Shown here in pieces: positions 37,664 to 45,469 of a stretch of 64,000 nt of DNA. The position numbers and the translations under genes were made by a program. Source of the stretch: Porphyridium purpureum. Taxonomy: Eukaryota; Rhodophyta; Bangiophyceae; Porphyridiales; Porphyridiaceae. Within the stretch, counting starts at the first letter, position 1. Every line of letters begins with the position of its first letter. The DNA lies in contig VRMN01000004.1 of NCBI GenBank assembly GCA_008690995.1, forward strand, positions 1,116,001 to 1,180,000, written 5' to 3'. The notes under the pieces are model-generated. The model did not search any database and had not been told where the DNA came from. It worked only from the letters and a program-made list of their open reading frames with translations.

Positions 37664-39412
37664 CTACACAGCCGTGGACAACAGCTCGGGAAACAGATTC
37701 CCGAGGAAGGGCGTAAGGGTGTACTTGGTAGTAAAGTTGAACAGGATGCCAAAGCAGATGCTGATGGGCAGCGCCGGCAGCGGCTTGCGGAACATGACGA
37801 GCAAGAACAAGGTGAGGCAGAGTCCCGCAAGAATGGCAACGAAAGATGCGATGGTGGTCATAACACCAGCTTCAGAGTCGCGCGAGGCTGTCGCAACCAG
37901 CAGACTGTAAAACACAAAGTCACCGAGCCCTAGCTTCAAGTGCGCGCCCAAGAACCCGATTTGCTCGCCATTCACCGCCGCCGCGGGTGTCTTTGCTATC
38001 TCTGGCTTCTCCTCCCATCGTTGGCGTGGACTGGCCGCCACGGGGCTCTGGACGCCAGATGCTGTGTTCGTGAGGTCGGTCGTACTTGTCATCGTCGTTG
38101 CCGTCGGGCTCATTACGTCTCCGGTCGGTGCGCTGGCTGACTGACTGGCGGCCTGCGGAACCGTCTCATCCGCCATCTCATGCGTCACAGGCGGCTCTGC
38201 GCTGGGTGAAATGTCAATATTACCCACCTCGACGCACATACCCACCGCCCCGGCCGCAGACACGCCCGAGTCCGCCGCAGCATCCCCAGCGGCTTCATCG
38301 CCAGAATCCTCGTTCGTGGGCCGCTTTTTCTTGCGGAACTGGATTACCGACAGCATTGACTTTGCCTCATGATCGCGACCTACATCCTCTGGATTGGTAT
38401 CATACACGAGCGCCGGAATCGGGTCCCCTCTTTCCTTAGCGGCCTTAATAAGCATTTGCAGCGGTCCGCACGGCGTCAGAACCGCAATCAAGTCCCAAAC
38501 AACCAAAATGCCCAGAAGAACCCACGATGCCCACACCTCCCAGGTCGTGAATACCCACGCAAGAAGTCCGGACAGCACAATCAGAAATGCCTGCTGGATG
38601 ATGCGTGTTGATTTCCAGAAAATGGCGCACATGCCGCCCAAAGCAAAGTTCCACGCAAGCAGAGCAAGCGTGATCCAATCTATAGGATAGCATATGGAAC
38701 GGGCCCACTCGTACAAGTACAGCCCTCCTTCGTACCCAAGTACAATAATCACGGCAATGACAAGCCATAGGAACAGAATCCACTCGCAGTGATACTTGTA
38801 CAAGAGCACGAGCACAAACGTCATCACCACGATGGCCGCCGCAAAGCTGGATAATAAAATGATCGAAACAAGCCTGGTCGTGTCCTCTGGATCCTGTGGT
38901 GGAGAGGGGACCGGCGGGAAGACATCCGAGCTGATGAATTGGTCGAGGTCTGGTGGCGTGTACGACCTAGCGGGCAGGCTCTCCTCACGTCGGCAATCGC
39001 CGGAGCCCTGGCTATGCACAAGATAGATGGAAAGGCCCATGCACAGGACCACGGGCGCCACCACACGCACCAATGCCACTGAAATCTGCTTGTGCAGTGC
39101 CTTGGTCCGCATGCGCTGCTCGCGTGCCACTTGCTCCGGCGTTTTCGCGGCACGTGCCTCGAGGTGTCGCTGCATTGCCGCGGGCAATCTCGCATTCGAC
39201 GGCAGCCCGCGCGCCGCCTGCGGCAGCTTCTTATCCTCGTTCTCATTTCTACGTTCGGCGCTCACACCATCTTGCTGAACTCCCGCACTTCCCGCACTCC
39301 CAGCGGGCGGATTCAACTCCGTACCTTCCGTGGGTACAGGCACGGTCGCGGCGCCTTCTTCTCCTGCGGGCGGTTCGCGCGCTTCGTGCGCTTCCCCATC
39401 CCTCCCGTCCAT
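37664..39412 (-). CDS. PSEN: Presenilin, catalytic subunit of gamma-secretase
   Basis: The 582-residue intramembrane aspartyl protease has nine predicted membrane helices. Catalytic motifs are VVWDLIAVLTPCGPLQML with Asp307, LGLGDFVFYSLLV with Asp498 (GxGD) and PAL at 546-548. The first motif is W-D where animal presenilins have Y-D. A long hydrophilic loop at about 350-480 carries the usual site of autocleavage between the two aspartates. The N-terminal 105 residues are an acidic, Pro/Ala-rich cytosolic tail. Presenilin cuts single-pass membrane proteins together with nicastrin, APH-1 and PEN-2, none of which lie in this window. The gene is head-to-head with the FKBP gene across 138 bases. 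Confidence 0.93.
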   Translation of the reverse strand: MDGRDGEAHEAREPPAGEEGAATVPVPTEGTELNPPAGSAGSAGVQQDGVSAERRNENEDKKLPQAARGLPSNARLPAAMQRHLEARAAKTPEQVAREQRMRTKALHKQISVALVRVVAPVVLCMGLSIYLVHSQGSGDCRREESLPARSYTPPDLDQFISSDVFPPVPSPPQDPEDTTRLVSIILLSSFAAAIVVMTFVLVLLYKYHCEWILFLWLVIAVIIVLGYEGGLYLYEWARSICYPIDWITLALLAWNFALGGMCAIFWKSTRIIQQAFLIVLSGLLAWVFTTWEVWASWVLLGILVVWDLIAVLTPCGPLQMLIKAAKERGDPIPALVYDTNPEDVGRDHEAKSMLSVIQFRKKKRPTNEDSGDEAAGDAAADSGVSAAGAVGMCVEVGNIDISPSAEPPVTHEMADETVPQAASQSASAPTGDVMSPTATTMTSTTDLTNTASGVQSPVAASPRQRWEEKPEIAKTPAAAVNGEQIGFLGAHLKLGLGDFVFYSLLVATASRDSEAGVMTTIASFVAILAGLCLTLFLLVMFRKPLPALPISICFGILFNFTTKYTLTPFLGNLFPELLSTAV

Positions 39413-39550
39413 GACGACCGTGCGTTCTCTTCAACGCCCTCTTTCGGTCCTTGCAGCTCTTTACGTTCCACAGACTTTCACCCCAGTTTTCACGGACACG
39501 TGTCCAGAAGGGAAAGATCGGGGAGACAGCACAGGCATTCAGGACGAAAG

Positions 39551-40192
39551 ATGGCATTTGTTAGCGGGCAAGTTTGGTTCTCTAGGACCGGAACTGGGTC
39601 TGCGCCGTTGCGCTGCTTGCAGGCGCCGCAGCCGCTGGTGTGCAACGCAGCACATGAGGACGGTGCCGAGAGCGCGAAGCTCTCGCGCGCCGATTTTGTG
39701 CGCCTGGTTGGTACGTTTACAGCAGGAGTTGCAGTGAGTGGGATCCAGGGCCACTCCTTCCGCGCAGCACGCGCAGTGGAAACAAATGCGGTGGCGGTTC
39801 CGGATATGCCTAGTAAGTCGCTCGAAGTTGAACAGTTCGAGGAAGGCACCGGCGCGCAAGTCGTGGCCCCAGGCTCACTGGTGTCGTGCCAGTACGTGAT
39901 TCGCAGGCGAAATGGGTACTTTGTTGATCAGAACGATGGCGCGGATGGTGCCGACTTTCTGTTTCGCGTCGGCGCAAATCAGGCAGTTCAAGGTCTGGAG
40001 CTCGCACTCATGGGACGCAAGAGGGGCGCGAGGGTGCGATTTGTACTGCCACCAGAGCTCGGCTACGTCCAAGGCGTGAAGGAGAAAGGGGCCCCTGGTC
40101 CAATCCCGAAACGATGGGATCATCGACAGAACCTCTGGAAGCACCACCTTGAACCGCTTGTTTTCGAAGTTCGCGTGACACGCGTTAGCTAG
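39551..40192 (+). CDS. FKBP-type peptidyl-prolyl isomerase, plastid/thylakoid lumen type
   Basis: The 213-residue protein has a leader of about 85 residues and one FKBP domain (about 95-213): GTGAQVVAPGSLVSCQYVIRR, YFVDQN, FLFRVGANQAVQGLELALMGRKRGARVRFVLPPELGY and a closing LEPLVFEVRVTRV. FKBPs catalyse prolyl cis-trans isomerisation. The leader contains a basic transit-like part, then a hydrophobic stretch (VRLVGTFTAGVAVSG) ending near ARAVE, as in bipartite lumen-targeting leaders. I chose the ATG at 39551; codons further upstream to 39092 overlap the presenilin gene on the other strand and are spurious. Some active-site aromatic residues are replaced, as is common in lumenal FKBPs. Confidence 0.85.
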   Translation: MAFVSGQVWFSRTGTGSAPLRCLQAPQPLVCNAAHEDGAESAKLSRADFVRLVGTFTAGVAVSGIQGHSFRAARAVETNAVAVPDMPSKSLEVEQFEEGTGAQVVAPGSLVSCQYVIRRRNGYFVDQNDGADGADFLFRVGANQAVQGLELALMGRKRGARVRFVLPPELGYVQGVKEKGAPGPIPKRWDHRQNLWKHHLEPLVFEVRVTRVS

Positions 40193-40316
40193 CACAGTTT
40201 GGACAAGTAGAATTGATAGAGCAGTAGCACGTTTTGCTTGTGGTATTTCATTTTGGCTGAAAGCGGTGTTTACTTTTTTACTCTACAGGAAGCGGCGTGC
40301 CTTCACCAATTCATGG

Positions 40317-41132
40317 CTAGCGCGGAATGATGATCTGGCAAGTCATAAACACGATCCTCATCCATTGGCTCCTGATAGAGGCCTGTGCGCGGCTCATTTG
40401 CGCTGCGCGCGGGTCTGGAGACGCAGTGTCCGGACTCCCCGTGGACGTTGAAGTCGATGACGCGTTCAGGCTCTGCTCGAGTTTCATGCCATCCAGGGTG
40501 AAGCCGCGCTTGTATTGGTCAACGACAAAACGCACGAGCTGGTCGAGCTTCTGTGGGTCTGCCGGCGGTGGGAGCGGCGGCGTTGGCGGCGTGTGACGAA
40601 GGTAGCTTAGCGTCAGGTACACGAGCTGAAGCCAGTACTCGCGGGTCTTCTTGTCCGAGTCGCTTAAACTGGCGTTTGCAATCTGATCGTCCGACAGACC
40701 GAGCTTGCGCGCGTTTTGTGTAAAAGAGCTGTTGATCTGAAGCTCTAGCAGCACCGCGCTCAGCGTGTAACCACGCTCATATGCCGCGATTGTCGCAAGG
40801 ATGAATGCCTTCAGCGCATTCAAGTAATCCTCCCCAACACCCTTGGTGCCCAATGCGACCCACACACCCACGTAACTCAGCTCCAACGCCTGCACGAGCC
40901 TCTCGTCGTCCGGCTTGCTGTTCTCATCCCGCCTTTCCTTATCCTTTTTCGAGCCCTCACCACCCCCACCATCATTTCCCACCATTCTCACGCCAACTTT
41001 CCGGCACTTCGAGCTTCGCGCCACGGTCCGGGTCCGACCCGCCTTGTCCAATTTCTCTCCGCCTCCATATCCACGCGCGCGCACTGAGGCGCCCGAAATC
41101 ACAGGCCAACCGGATACACTCACAAACGCCAT
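40317..41132 (-). CDS. Hypothetical plastid-targeted protein
   Basis: The roughly 271-residue product does not match a family I can name. The first 50 residues from the ATG at 41132 (MAFVSVSGWP) are rich in Arg, Gly and Ser and look like a plastid transit peptide. A charged linker follows, then an alpha-helical region with two similar segments, AYERGYTLSAVLLELQINSS and QYKRGFTLDGMKLEQSLNAS, each preceded by a Tyr/Leu-rich helix. This hints at an internal duplication. There are no clear membrane segments. An upstream ATG at 41159 would add nine residues. It ends tail-to-tail with the FKBP gene. Confidence 0.6.
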   Translation of the reverse strand: MAFVSVSGWPVISGASVRARGYGGGEKLDKAGRTRTVARSSKCRKVGVRMVGNDGGGGEGSKKDKERRDENSKPDDERLVQALELSYVGVWVALGTKGVGEDYLNALKAFILATIAAYERGYTLSAVLLELQINSSFTQNARKLGLSDDQIANASLSDSDKKTREYWLQLVYLTLSYLRHTPPTPPLPPPADPQKLDQLVRFVVDQYKRGFTLDGMKLEQSLNASSTSTSTGSPDTASPDPRAAQMSRAQASIRSQWMRIVFMTCQIIIPR

Positions 41133-41271
41133 GCCTTCTTGACCTCCGCTCTCCACCACCTCTTCGCTCTCCCCATTCCTTCCCCCCTCTCCCTCTCTCC
41201 CCCCCTTCCAATGCCCGACTTTAAATCTGCGGCATCTTCCAACATGAGCTTATTAAAACAGCGCCATTTAC

Positions 41272-41955
41272 TTATGAAGATTGCGCGCAAGGTTGGGGTG
41301 TTGACACCGTGTACGCGAGTTGTTGTAAATGAGCGTCCCACGAGACAATTCCCTTGCGCAACATGTAGAGGAACCACGGCGTGAATACGTCCGGGCAGTC
41401 TGAGAGTTGCGAGTGGAGCTCCTCAATTGGGATCCATTTGATAGACTCCACCTCCACCGCGTCGTGCCGCGGCTCGTTATCAAGCCGCAGTAAGGTACCA
41501 AAGCAGCAAACAAACTCGTTGTCGATCATGTCGACTTCCGGGTAGCGGAGACTGTGGGCGTGCACCGGTTCGAGAACGTGCAGGCTCGTCTCGCTTATGT
41601 TCAGCCCGAGTTCTTCGTGTACCCCACGCACGGCGGCTTGTAAGTACTGCTCATCGCAGCTCAGGTGTTCCGCACAGCTCAGATCCCACTTCAACGGCGC
41701 AAGCGACTTATCGGCCGAGCGCTGTTGAAGGAGAAGTTGTACTTGGTCGTCTTCACCACGGCCGTGCCCCGGTGCCTGTACCTTAACCACGCGCGCGATC
41801 AGTATGTGAACGGCGCGGTGCCAGAGCCCGAGGGTGTGCACGCGGCGGCGCGTGTCCACACCGATCTTCACATTGTCCGTGTCCACAACATCCAACATCT
41901 CGGCATGATTATCAGCCGTACGCGGCTCTTCGTGAGCTTTCATCTGTGAAGCCAT
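41272..41955 (-). CDS. Nudix hydrolase, isopentenyl-isomerase-like subgroup
   Basis: The 227-residue protein has a Nudix box in the form SCDEQYLQAAVRGVHEELGL, retaining the R-x-x-x-E-E-L-G core; the usual first glycine is not obvious. Upstream, GLWHRAVHILIARV, then LLQQRSADKSLAPLKWDLSCAEHL resembles plant and fungal Nudix proteins related to IPP isomerase. The W-x-x-C...H pattern is IDI-like, but the catalytic Cys-Glu pair of real IPP isomerase is not certain. It probably hydrolyses a nucleotide- or prenyl-diphosphate. Confidence 0.75.
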   Translation of the reverse strand: MASQMKAHEEPRTADNHAEMLDVVDTDNVKIGVDTRRRVHTLGLWHRAVHILIARVVKVQAPGHGRGEDDQVQLLLQQRSADKSLAPLKWDLSCAEHLSCDEQYLQAAVRGVHEELGLNISETSLHVLEPVHAHSLRYPEVDMIDNEFVCCFGTLLRLDNEPRHDAVEVESIKWIPIEELHSQLSDCPDVFTPWFLYMLRKGIVSWDAHLQQLAYTVSTPQPCAQSS

Positions 41956-41994
41956 ACGTAGCGCGCCTCTACAATGATTGACACGTTCCCTCGC

Positions 41995-42756
41995 CTACAG
42001 TTTGGCGATGTATTTCCAACCGTCTTGCGTGCCGAGCGAAAGATTTCTCATGAACACACAAACCTCTGTCACTTTGGCTGGTTCGTCCCGAGCGCCGGCG
42101 AGCAGCTTTTTGCTGCCGCCGCTTTCTTCAATATAAAGGATGCGCTCGTAGCTGAAGCGGAGCGTAATCTGCGCCATGCGCATGTAATCACCGGGCTTGC
42201 CGGACTGGTCGATCACGCGTAATCTGAACGTGCGCGCCTGTAAGAACTCGTTCTGGCCCGGCGGCAGCGGCTGTTCACCATCGTGAGGATACGCCTGCCA
42301 GACATGCTCTTCACTCGGCGAGCGTTGCTGGATGCTGCGTATGAGCACTTGCGCTGGCTGTGGTGCGCATAGGTCCTGAAGGGTCCGCACGTCGCCGCGC
42401 GCATACGCTACATTAACTCGCCGGTAGATCTGCCACGCAGTTTGCTTGAACTCCTGTAGCGAAAATGCACGATCCGCCTGTTGAATCTTGCTCAACGAGT
42501 AGGCCGACTTAGCCGCACGAACTAGCGCGCGCCGTTTGGCACTCCACCATGCCGGCGTTAGCGGGAACGGGCGTGCAAGCGTGTCCACCTTGTACGGATC
42601 GACAACGCCGGTTTCCAACACTTCCACGCGCTTGTTCCGTGCGCCATTTGACAGCGCGCGTCGCGGCGCCTGTTTATATGCCTGGCTCTGCTGCAAATGG
42701 CGCACGGCACCGCCAACCCACTTTACGATCGCGCGCTCCAATCCCATCTTGGCCAC
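41995..42756 (-). CDS. MRPL45: Mitochondrial ribosomal protein mL45 / Tim44-like domain protein
   Basis: The 253-residue protein has a basic N terminus fit for mitochondrial import. VVDPYKVDTLARPFPLTPAWWSAKRRA is a pattern I associate with mL45/Mba1 family proteins. A Tim44-like fold follows from about 105 to 250 (DVRTLQDLCAPQ, FLQARTFRLRVIDQ, QITLRFSYERILYIEE, WKYIAKL). mL45 anchors the mitochondrial ribosome to the inner membrane near the exit tunnel. It is separated by about 40 bases from the Nudix gene on the same strand. Identification is by pattern and could be tested by profile search. Confidence 0.72.
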   Translation of the reverse strand: MAKMGLERAIVKWVGGAVRHLQQSQAYKQAPRRALSNGARNKRVEVLETGVVDPYKVDTLARPFPLTPAWWSAKRRALVRAAKSAYSLSKIQQADRAFSLQEFKQTAWQIYRRVNVAYARGDVRTLQDLCAPQPAQVLIRSIQQRSPSEEHVWQAYPHDGEQPLPPGQNEFLQARTFRLRVIDQSGKPGDYMRMAQITLRFSYERILYIEESGGSKKLLAGARDEPAKVTEVCVFMRNLSLGTQDGWKYIAKL

Positions 42757-42909
42757 GCTTGGCGCACCAAGGCGTCTACTTTTCAGACACTGACGTACTT
42801 GAGCTGAACAACAGCGGCAAGTACGAATGACATTTAATATCTCGCTGTCTGCGTGAGTGAGTATCTGCTATTCTTCCGCGCTCGCTTCATTCGATGCTGC
42901 CCACCGCCA

Positions 42910-43905
42910 TCACTGGAAAGACGGAAGCGACGGAAACGCTAATCCTGAGAAAACCGAGCCTGTCGTATCCATTTCGATCTCGTCACCAGACACAGCTTCA
43001 AGCGGTTTGTGGAAGGCCGAATGAACAAGGCAGACAAACATGCCACCCGTGAGTGCGCCAATGACTGCGCTGCCGACACCTGTTGCAAGCATGATGATGA
43101 AAGTGAGCACGGCAACACCTGTAATCCGCCGCGACAGCGTGCTGTCCTGAGCGCGCATCGCACTGCCCAGACGTGTCGAAATGAAGAAGCCCAGAAGCGC
43201 GAATATCACAAACATGAGCGGCTGTTGGTAGATCGCCAGTGCCATGAACGCAAAGGAGACCAGTGTGTAATTCGACCAATAGAACACGACATTGTGCCTT
43301 ACTCTGCCCAGTCCTTCCAAGGGCGCCGGGATCGAAAACTCCGACGGCCAGAAAAACGGCTTCCACGGCTGACACGCCGTCCAGAATGCCGCGCCGCGAT
43401 CCTTGAGCGAAACAATGAATGCGCGACTTCGCGCCACAAACACTTCGCGGCTGTGAAATAGCGGCAGCTGTGAGTAAGCACCAGAGGTTCCATCTAGATC
43501 GAGGTCGCCCGCGCTTTCATCCGAGAATGGCACCACAGAAGTACCGCCGCCTCCACCACTCCCTGAGCCGGCACCTCCGGCCGTCTGTGCAATCACACCG
43601 CTCACTTTGTCCGGCAATGACGCGATCGTTTCGGTCACTCCGTTCCACCAGCTCGAGACATCGAACGACTGAGGCGGCGCGTCGAACACATACACGTTCG
43701 CTTCCCGCATCGTCGCGTCTGCCGTGGCTGGCGCACTCGGACTTGGTTCGACTGGCGGGATTGCGCTTTCCCTACTGCTTGGATGATCACTTCGCGAGAA
43801 GGTCGAGGCGTCACCAACGCCGCCCGTTTGCCGAATCGTTACTGGAGTCGAAGTGGGAGGAAGTTCGGCGTCGTCAAATGAAAGCTCTGGGAACTTAAAG
43901 TCCAT
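42910..43905 (-). CDS. PRA1-family Rab acceptor
   Basis: The roughly 331-residue protein has a disordered, Ser/Pro/Gly-rich N-terminal half and a C-terminal PRA1 domain at about 190-320. The domain has the RxRxNVxFYxxNY-type entry (GRVRHNVVFYWSNYTLVSFAFM) and two hydrophobic hairpins (ALAIYQQPLMFVIFALLGFF and VLTFIIMLATGVGSAVIGALTGGMF). The end is VHSAFHKP. PRA1 proteins sit in ER/Golgi membranes and bind prenylated Rab GTPases. I favour the ATG at 43905 (MDFKFPELSF); the earlier one at 44010 adds 35 basic residues. Confidence 0.82.
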   Translation of the reverse strand: MDFKFPELSFDDAELPPTSTPVTIRQTGGVGDASTFSRSDHPSSRESAIPPVEPSPSAPATADATMREANVYVFDAPPQSFDVSSWWNGVTETIASLPDKVSGVIAQTAGGAGSGSGGGGGTSVVPFSDESAGDLDLDGTSGAYSQLPLFHSREVFVARSRAFIVSLKDRGAAFWTACQPWKPFFWPSEFSIPAPLEGLGRVRHNVVFYWSNYTLVSFAFMALAIYQQPLMFVIFALLGFFISTRLGSAMRAQDSTLSRRITGVAVLTFIIMLATGVGSAVIGALTGGMFVCLVHSAFHKPLEAVSGDEIEMDTTGSVFSGLAFPSLPSFQ

Positions 43906-44174
43906 GACGGTGGCACTCGCGCGCCGGGCCGTGGTTTGCTTCAACGCTGCCCGCTCTTTCCTCTCTTTCGAACTTTGGATTTGCCATTTGAACGCGCCGA
44001 CAGCTGGCACGTCGCACTAGGAGTTTTGCATGCTTCTGAAGTAGCGACGCGTCCGATCACGAGTGCACGGGCAGCAACCCGCCGGAGACACGAACGCGCA
44101 GAGTTTAATACAACGCTGAAAACCCAGACCGGATCGTTAGCTCCACATTTACTCGCAGGTGACGAGTGGGGTTT

Positions 44175-44674
44175 TCACACATTGAAGCCTTCGGCGCGAA
44201 GGCATGCCTTGTGTGCTTCGATAAGTGCTGCGCACGCTGAGGAGTGGCAAGAAAGACGGAATTTGCGCGGACAAAACAGCAGACATGCGTGTTAGTAGCG
44301 CCCCTGCATCGACTTCCCACATGAAGGCGATCCACTCAGCCCATGTGGCCCGTCAACCTACCGTCCGACCAGCTTCTAGTAGCCGAGCCCAGACCAGGCA
44401 TTCGAGGATTATCGCTTCAGAAATACGACCGCGACACATGTACACACATGTGCCCGCATGAAGAATCAAATGCTCTGTTCAACGTACCTTCCTCGCCATT
44501 CTCTACCATGCACTCATCTCGCGCCTTCTTGGTCTCCGGGCACGCGCAGCACATTTTCTTCTTTGGCTTGGGCGCGTCGCTTTCGCCCGCGCTGCTTGCG
44601 ACGGTCGCGGCTTGCGCGGTTGTCGCAGCCGCCGTTGGCGCAGCGTGTGTCTGTGCGTCGGGTTTCATGGCCAC
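44175..44674 (-). CDS. COX17: COX17 copper chaperone, two exons
   Basis: Exon 1 is 44674-44488, exon 2 is 44236-44175, and the joined product is 82 residues. Exon 1 ends in [21 protein letters not shown], and exon 2 supplies [19 protein letters not shown]. The copper-binding CC-x-C and both CX9C halves are present, which is the complete COX17 fold. The protein carries Cu(I) in the mitochondrial intermembrane space to SCO1 and COX11 for cytochrome oxidase. The N-terminal 35 residues are Ala-rich and extra compared with animal COX17. Read unspliced, the frame would lose the second CX9C, so splicing is needed. An ATG two codons in is an alternative start. Confidence 0.92.
44237..44487 (-). other. 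Spliceosomal intron in COX17
   Basis: The 251-base intron is deduced from protein continuity. The donor is GAAG/GTACGT and the acceptor is CTCCTCAG/CGTGC in gene sense. It splits an Ala codon after its first base. It is the only intron I could resolve in the window. Confidence 0.88.
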
Positions 44675-45070
44675 ACCAATGTGCTCACGCTGACTCTTGA
44701 CTTTTCACACGCACAACACACACACACACACACACACACTCACTCACACACCCACCTGCTCGTTTACACCCTTCGTCATTTTCCAGGGGACACTTGTGAG
44801 ACGCCGCAGGCGCTCGAACTTGTGAACGTGGCTGAGATGGAGATACAGTGGTGCAATCCGATAATTTGGGGGTGTTTTTATATGGAAGGGAGTGTAGGTA
44901 CAGTGAGTTCTGGAATTTTTGAATTGGAGCGGCGCGTGGCAAGTGCGCAGGTGGTGGTGTTGTGTGGTGCCGAGGAAGAAAGAGGAGCAGAGCGACAGGC
45001 AGGGAGGGAGGGAGGGACGGAGAGAGAGTAAGAGCGATAGAGGGTGGAAGGGGTTTGGAACGAGGCGAGA
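44675..45070. promoter_or_regulatory. COX17 / SERF divergent promoter region
   Basis: A CA microsatellite lies at 44713-44752. AGGTACAGT at 44896 is in SERF sense. A purine-rich leader (GGGAGGGAGGGACGGAGAG and following) runs from about 44990 to the SERF ATG. Confidence 0.5.
44896..44904 (+). promoter_or_regulatory. AGGTACAGT element, SERF gene
   Basis: An exact copy on the plus strand, 166 bases before the SERF ATG, again followed by a G-rich sense leader. It is the only exact copy serving a plus-strand gene, and its orientation flips accordingly. Confidence 0.55.
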
Positions 45071-45271
45071 ATGACACGAGGAAACCAGCGCGAAATTGAT
45101 CGTGCGAGGGCGCAGGCACGGGCGGAGAAGAACGCCGGGAAGAAGAAGGAGAAGGGCGACGGCAACCAGGCGCAGAAGTTGTCAAATAAGAAGGAGGCCG
45201 ACGCGGAGATCATGCGCAAGAAGCAGCAGGCGGCTGCGGAGAAGGCGGCCGCGCAGCAGGCCGGAAAGTAG
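45071..45271 (+). CDS. SERF: SERF/4F5-type small basic protein
   Basis: The 66-residue protein begins MTRGNQREIDRARAQARAEK, the conserved 4F5/SERF start, followed by a Lys/Gln/Ala-rich helix. SERF proteins are small, charged, mostly disordered; in animals they promote amyloid aggregation and bind RNA. I set the start at 45071, not the upstream ATG at 45044, because the family begins M-T-R-G-N-Q. Confidence 0.88.
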   Translation: MTRGNQREIDRARAQARAEKNAGKKKEKGDGNQAQKLSNKKEADAEIMRKKQQAAAEKAAAQQAGK

Positions 45272-45469
45272 ATAAGGGTCTCACTGGATTTCCTTGACAG
45301 TAGACCATGCGGTGGGCGAAAAGGTGAATTGAACCGTAGAAAGGGAAATCTTTTTTCTCTCGATGATTCTCTCTATCTTTCATGTCAACACACGTTTGCT
45401 CTTTTTTCTCGTTCTCTGATACATACAAAAGTGGCTCTCACTCACCAGCTTGGCTGACCAGCCCACTGG

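Noticed and set aside
44713-44752. CA repeat as a regulatory element
   Set aside because: An ordinary microsatellite; nothing ties it to function.
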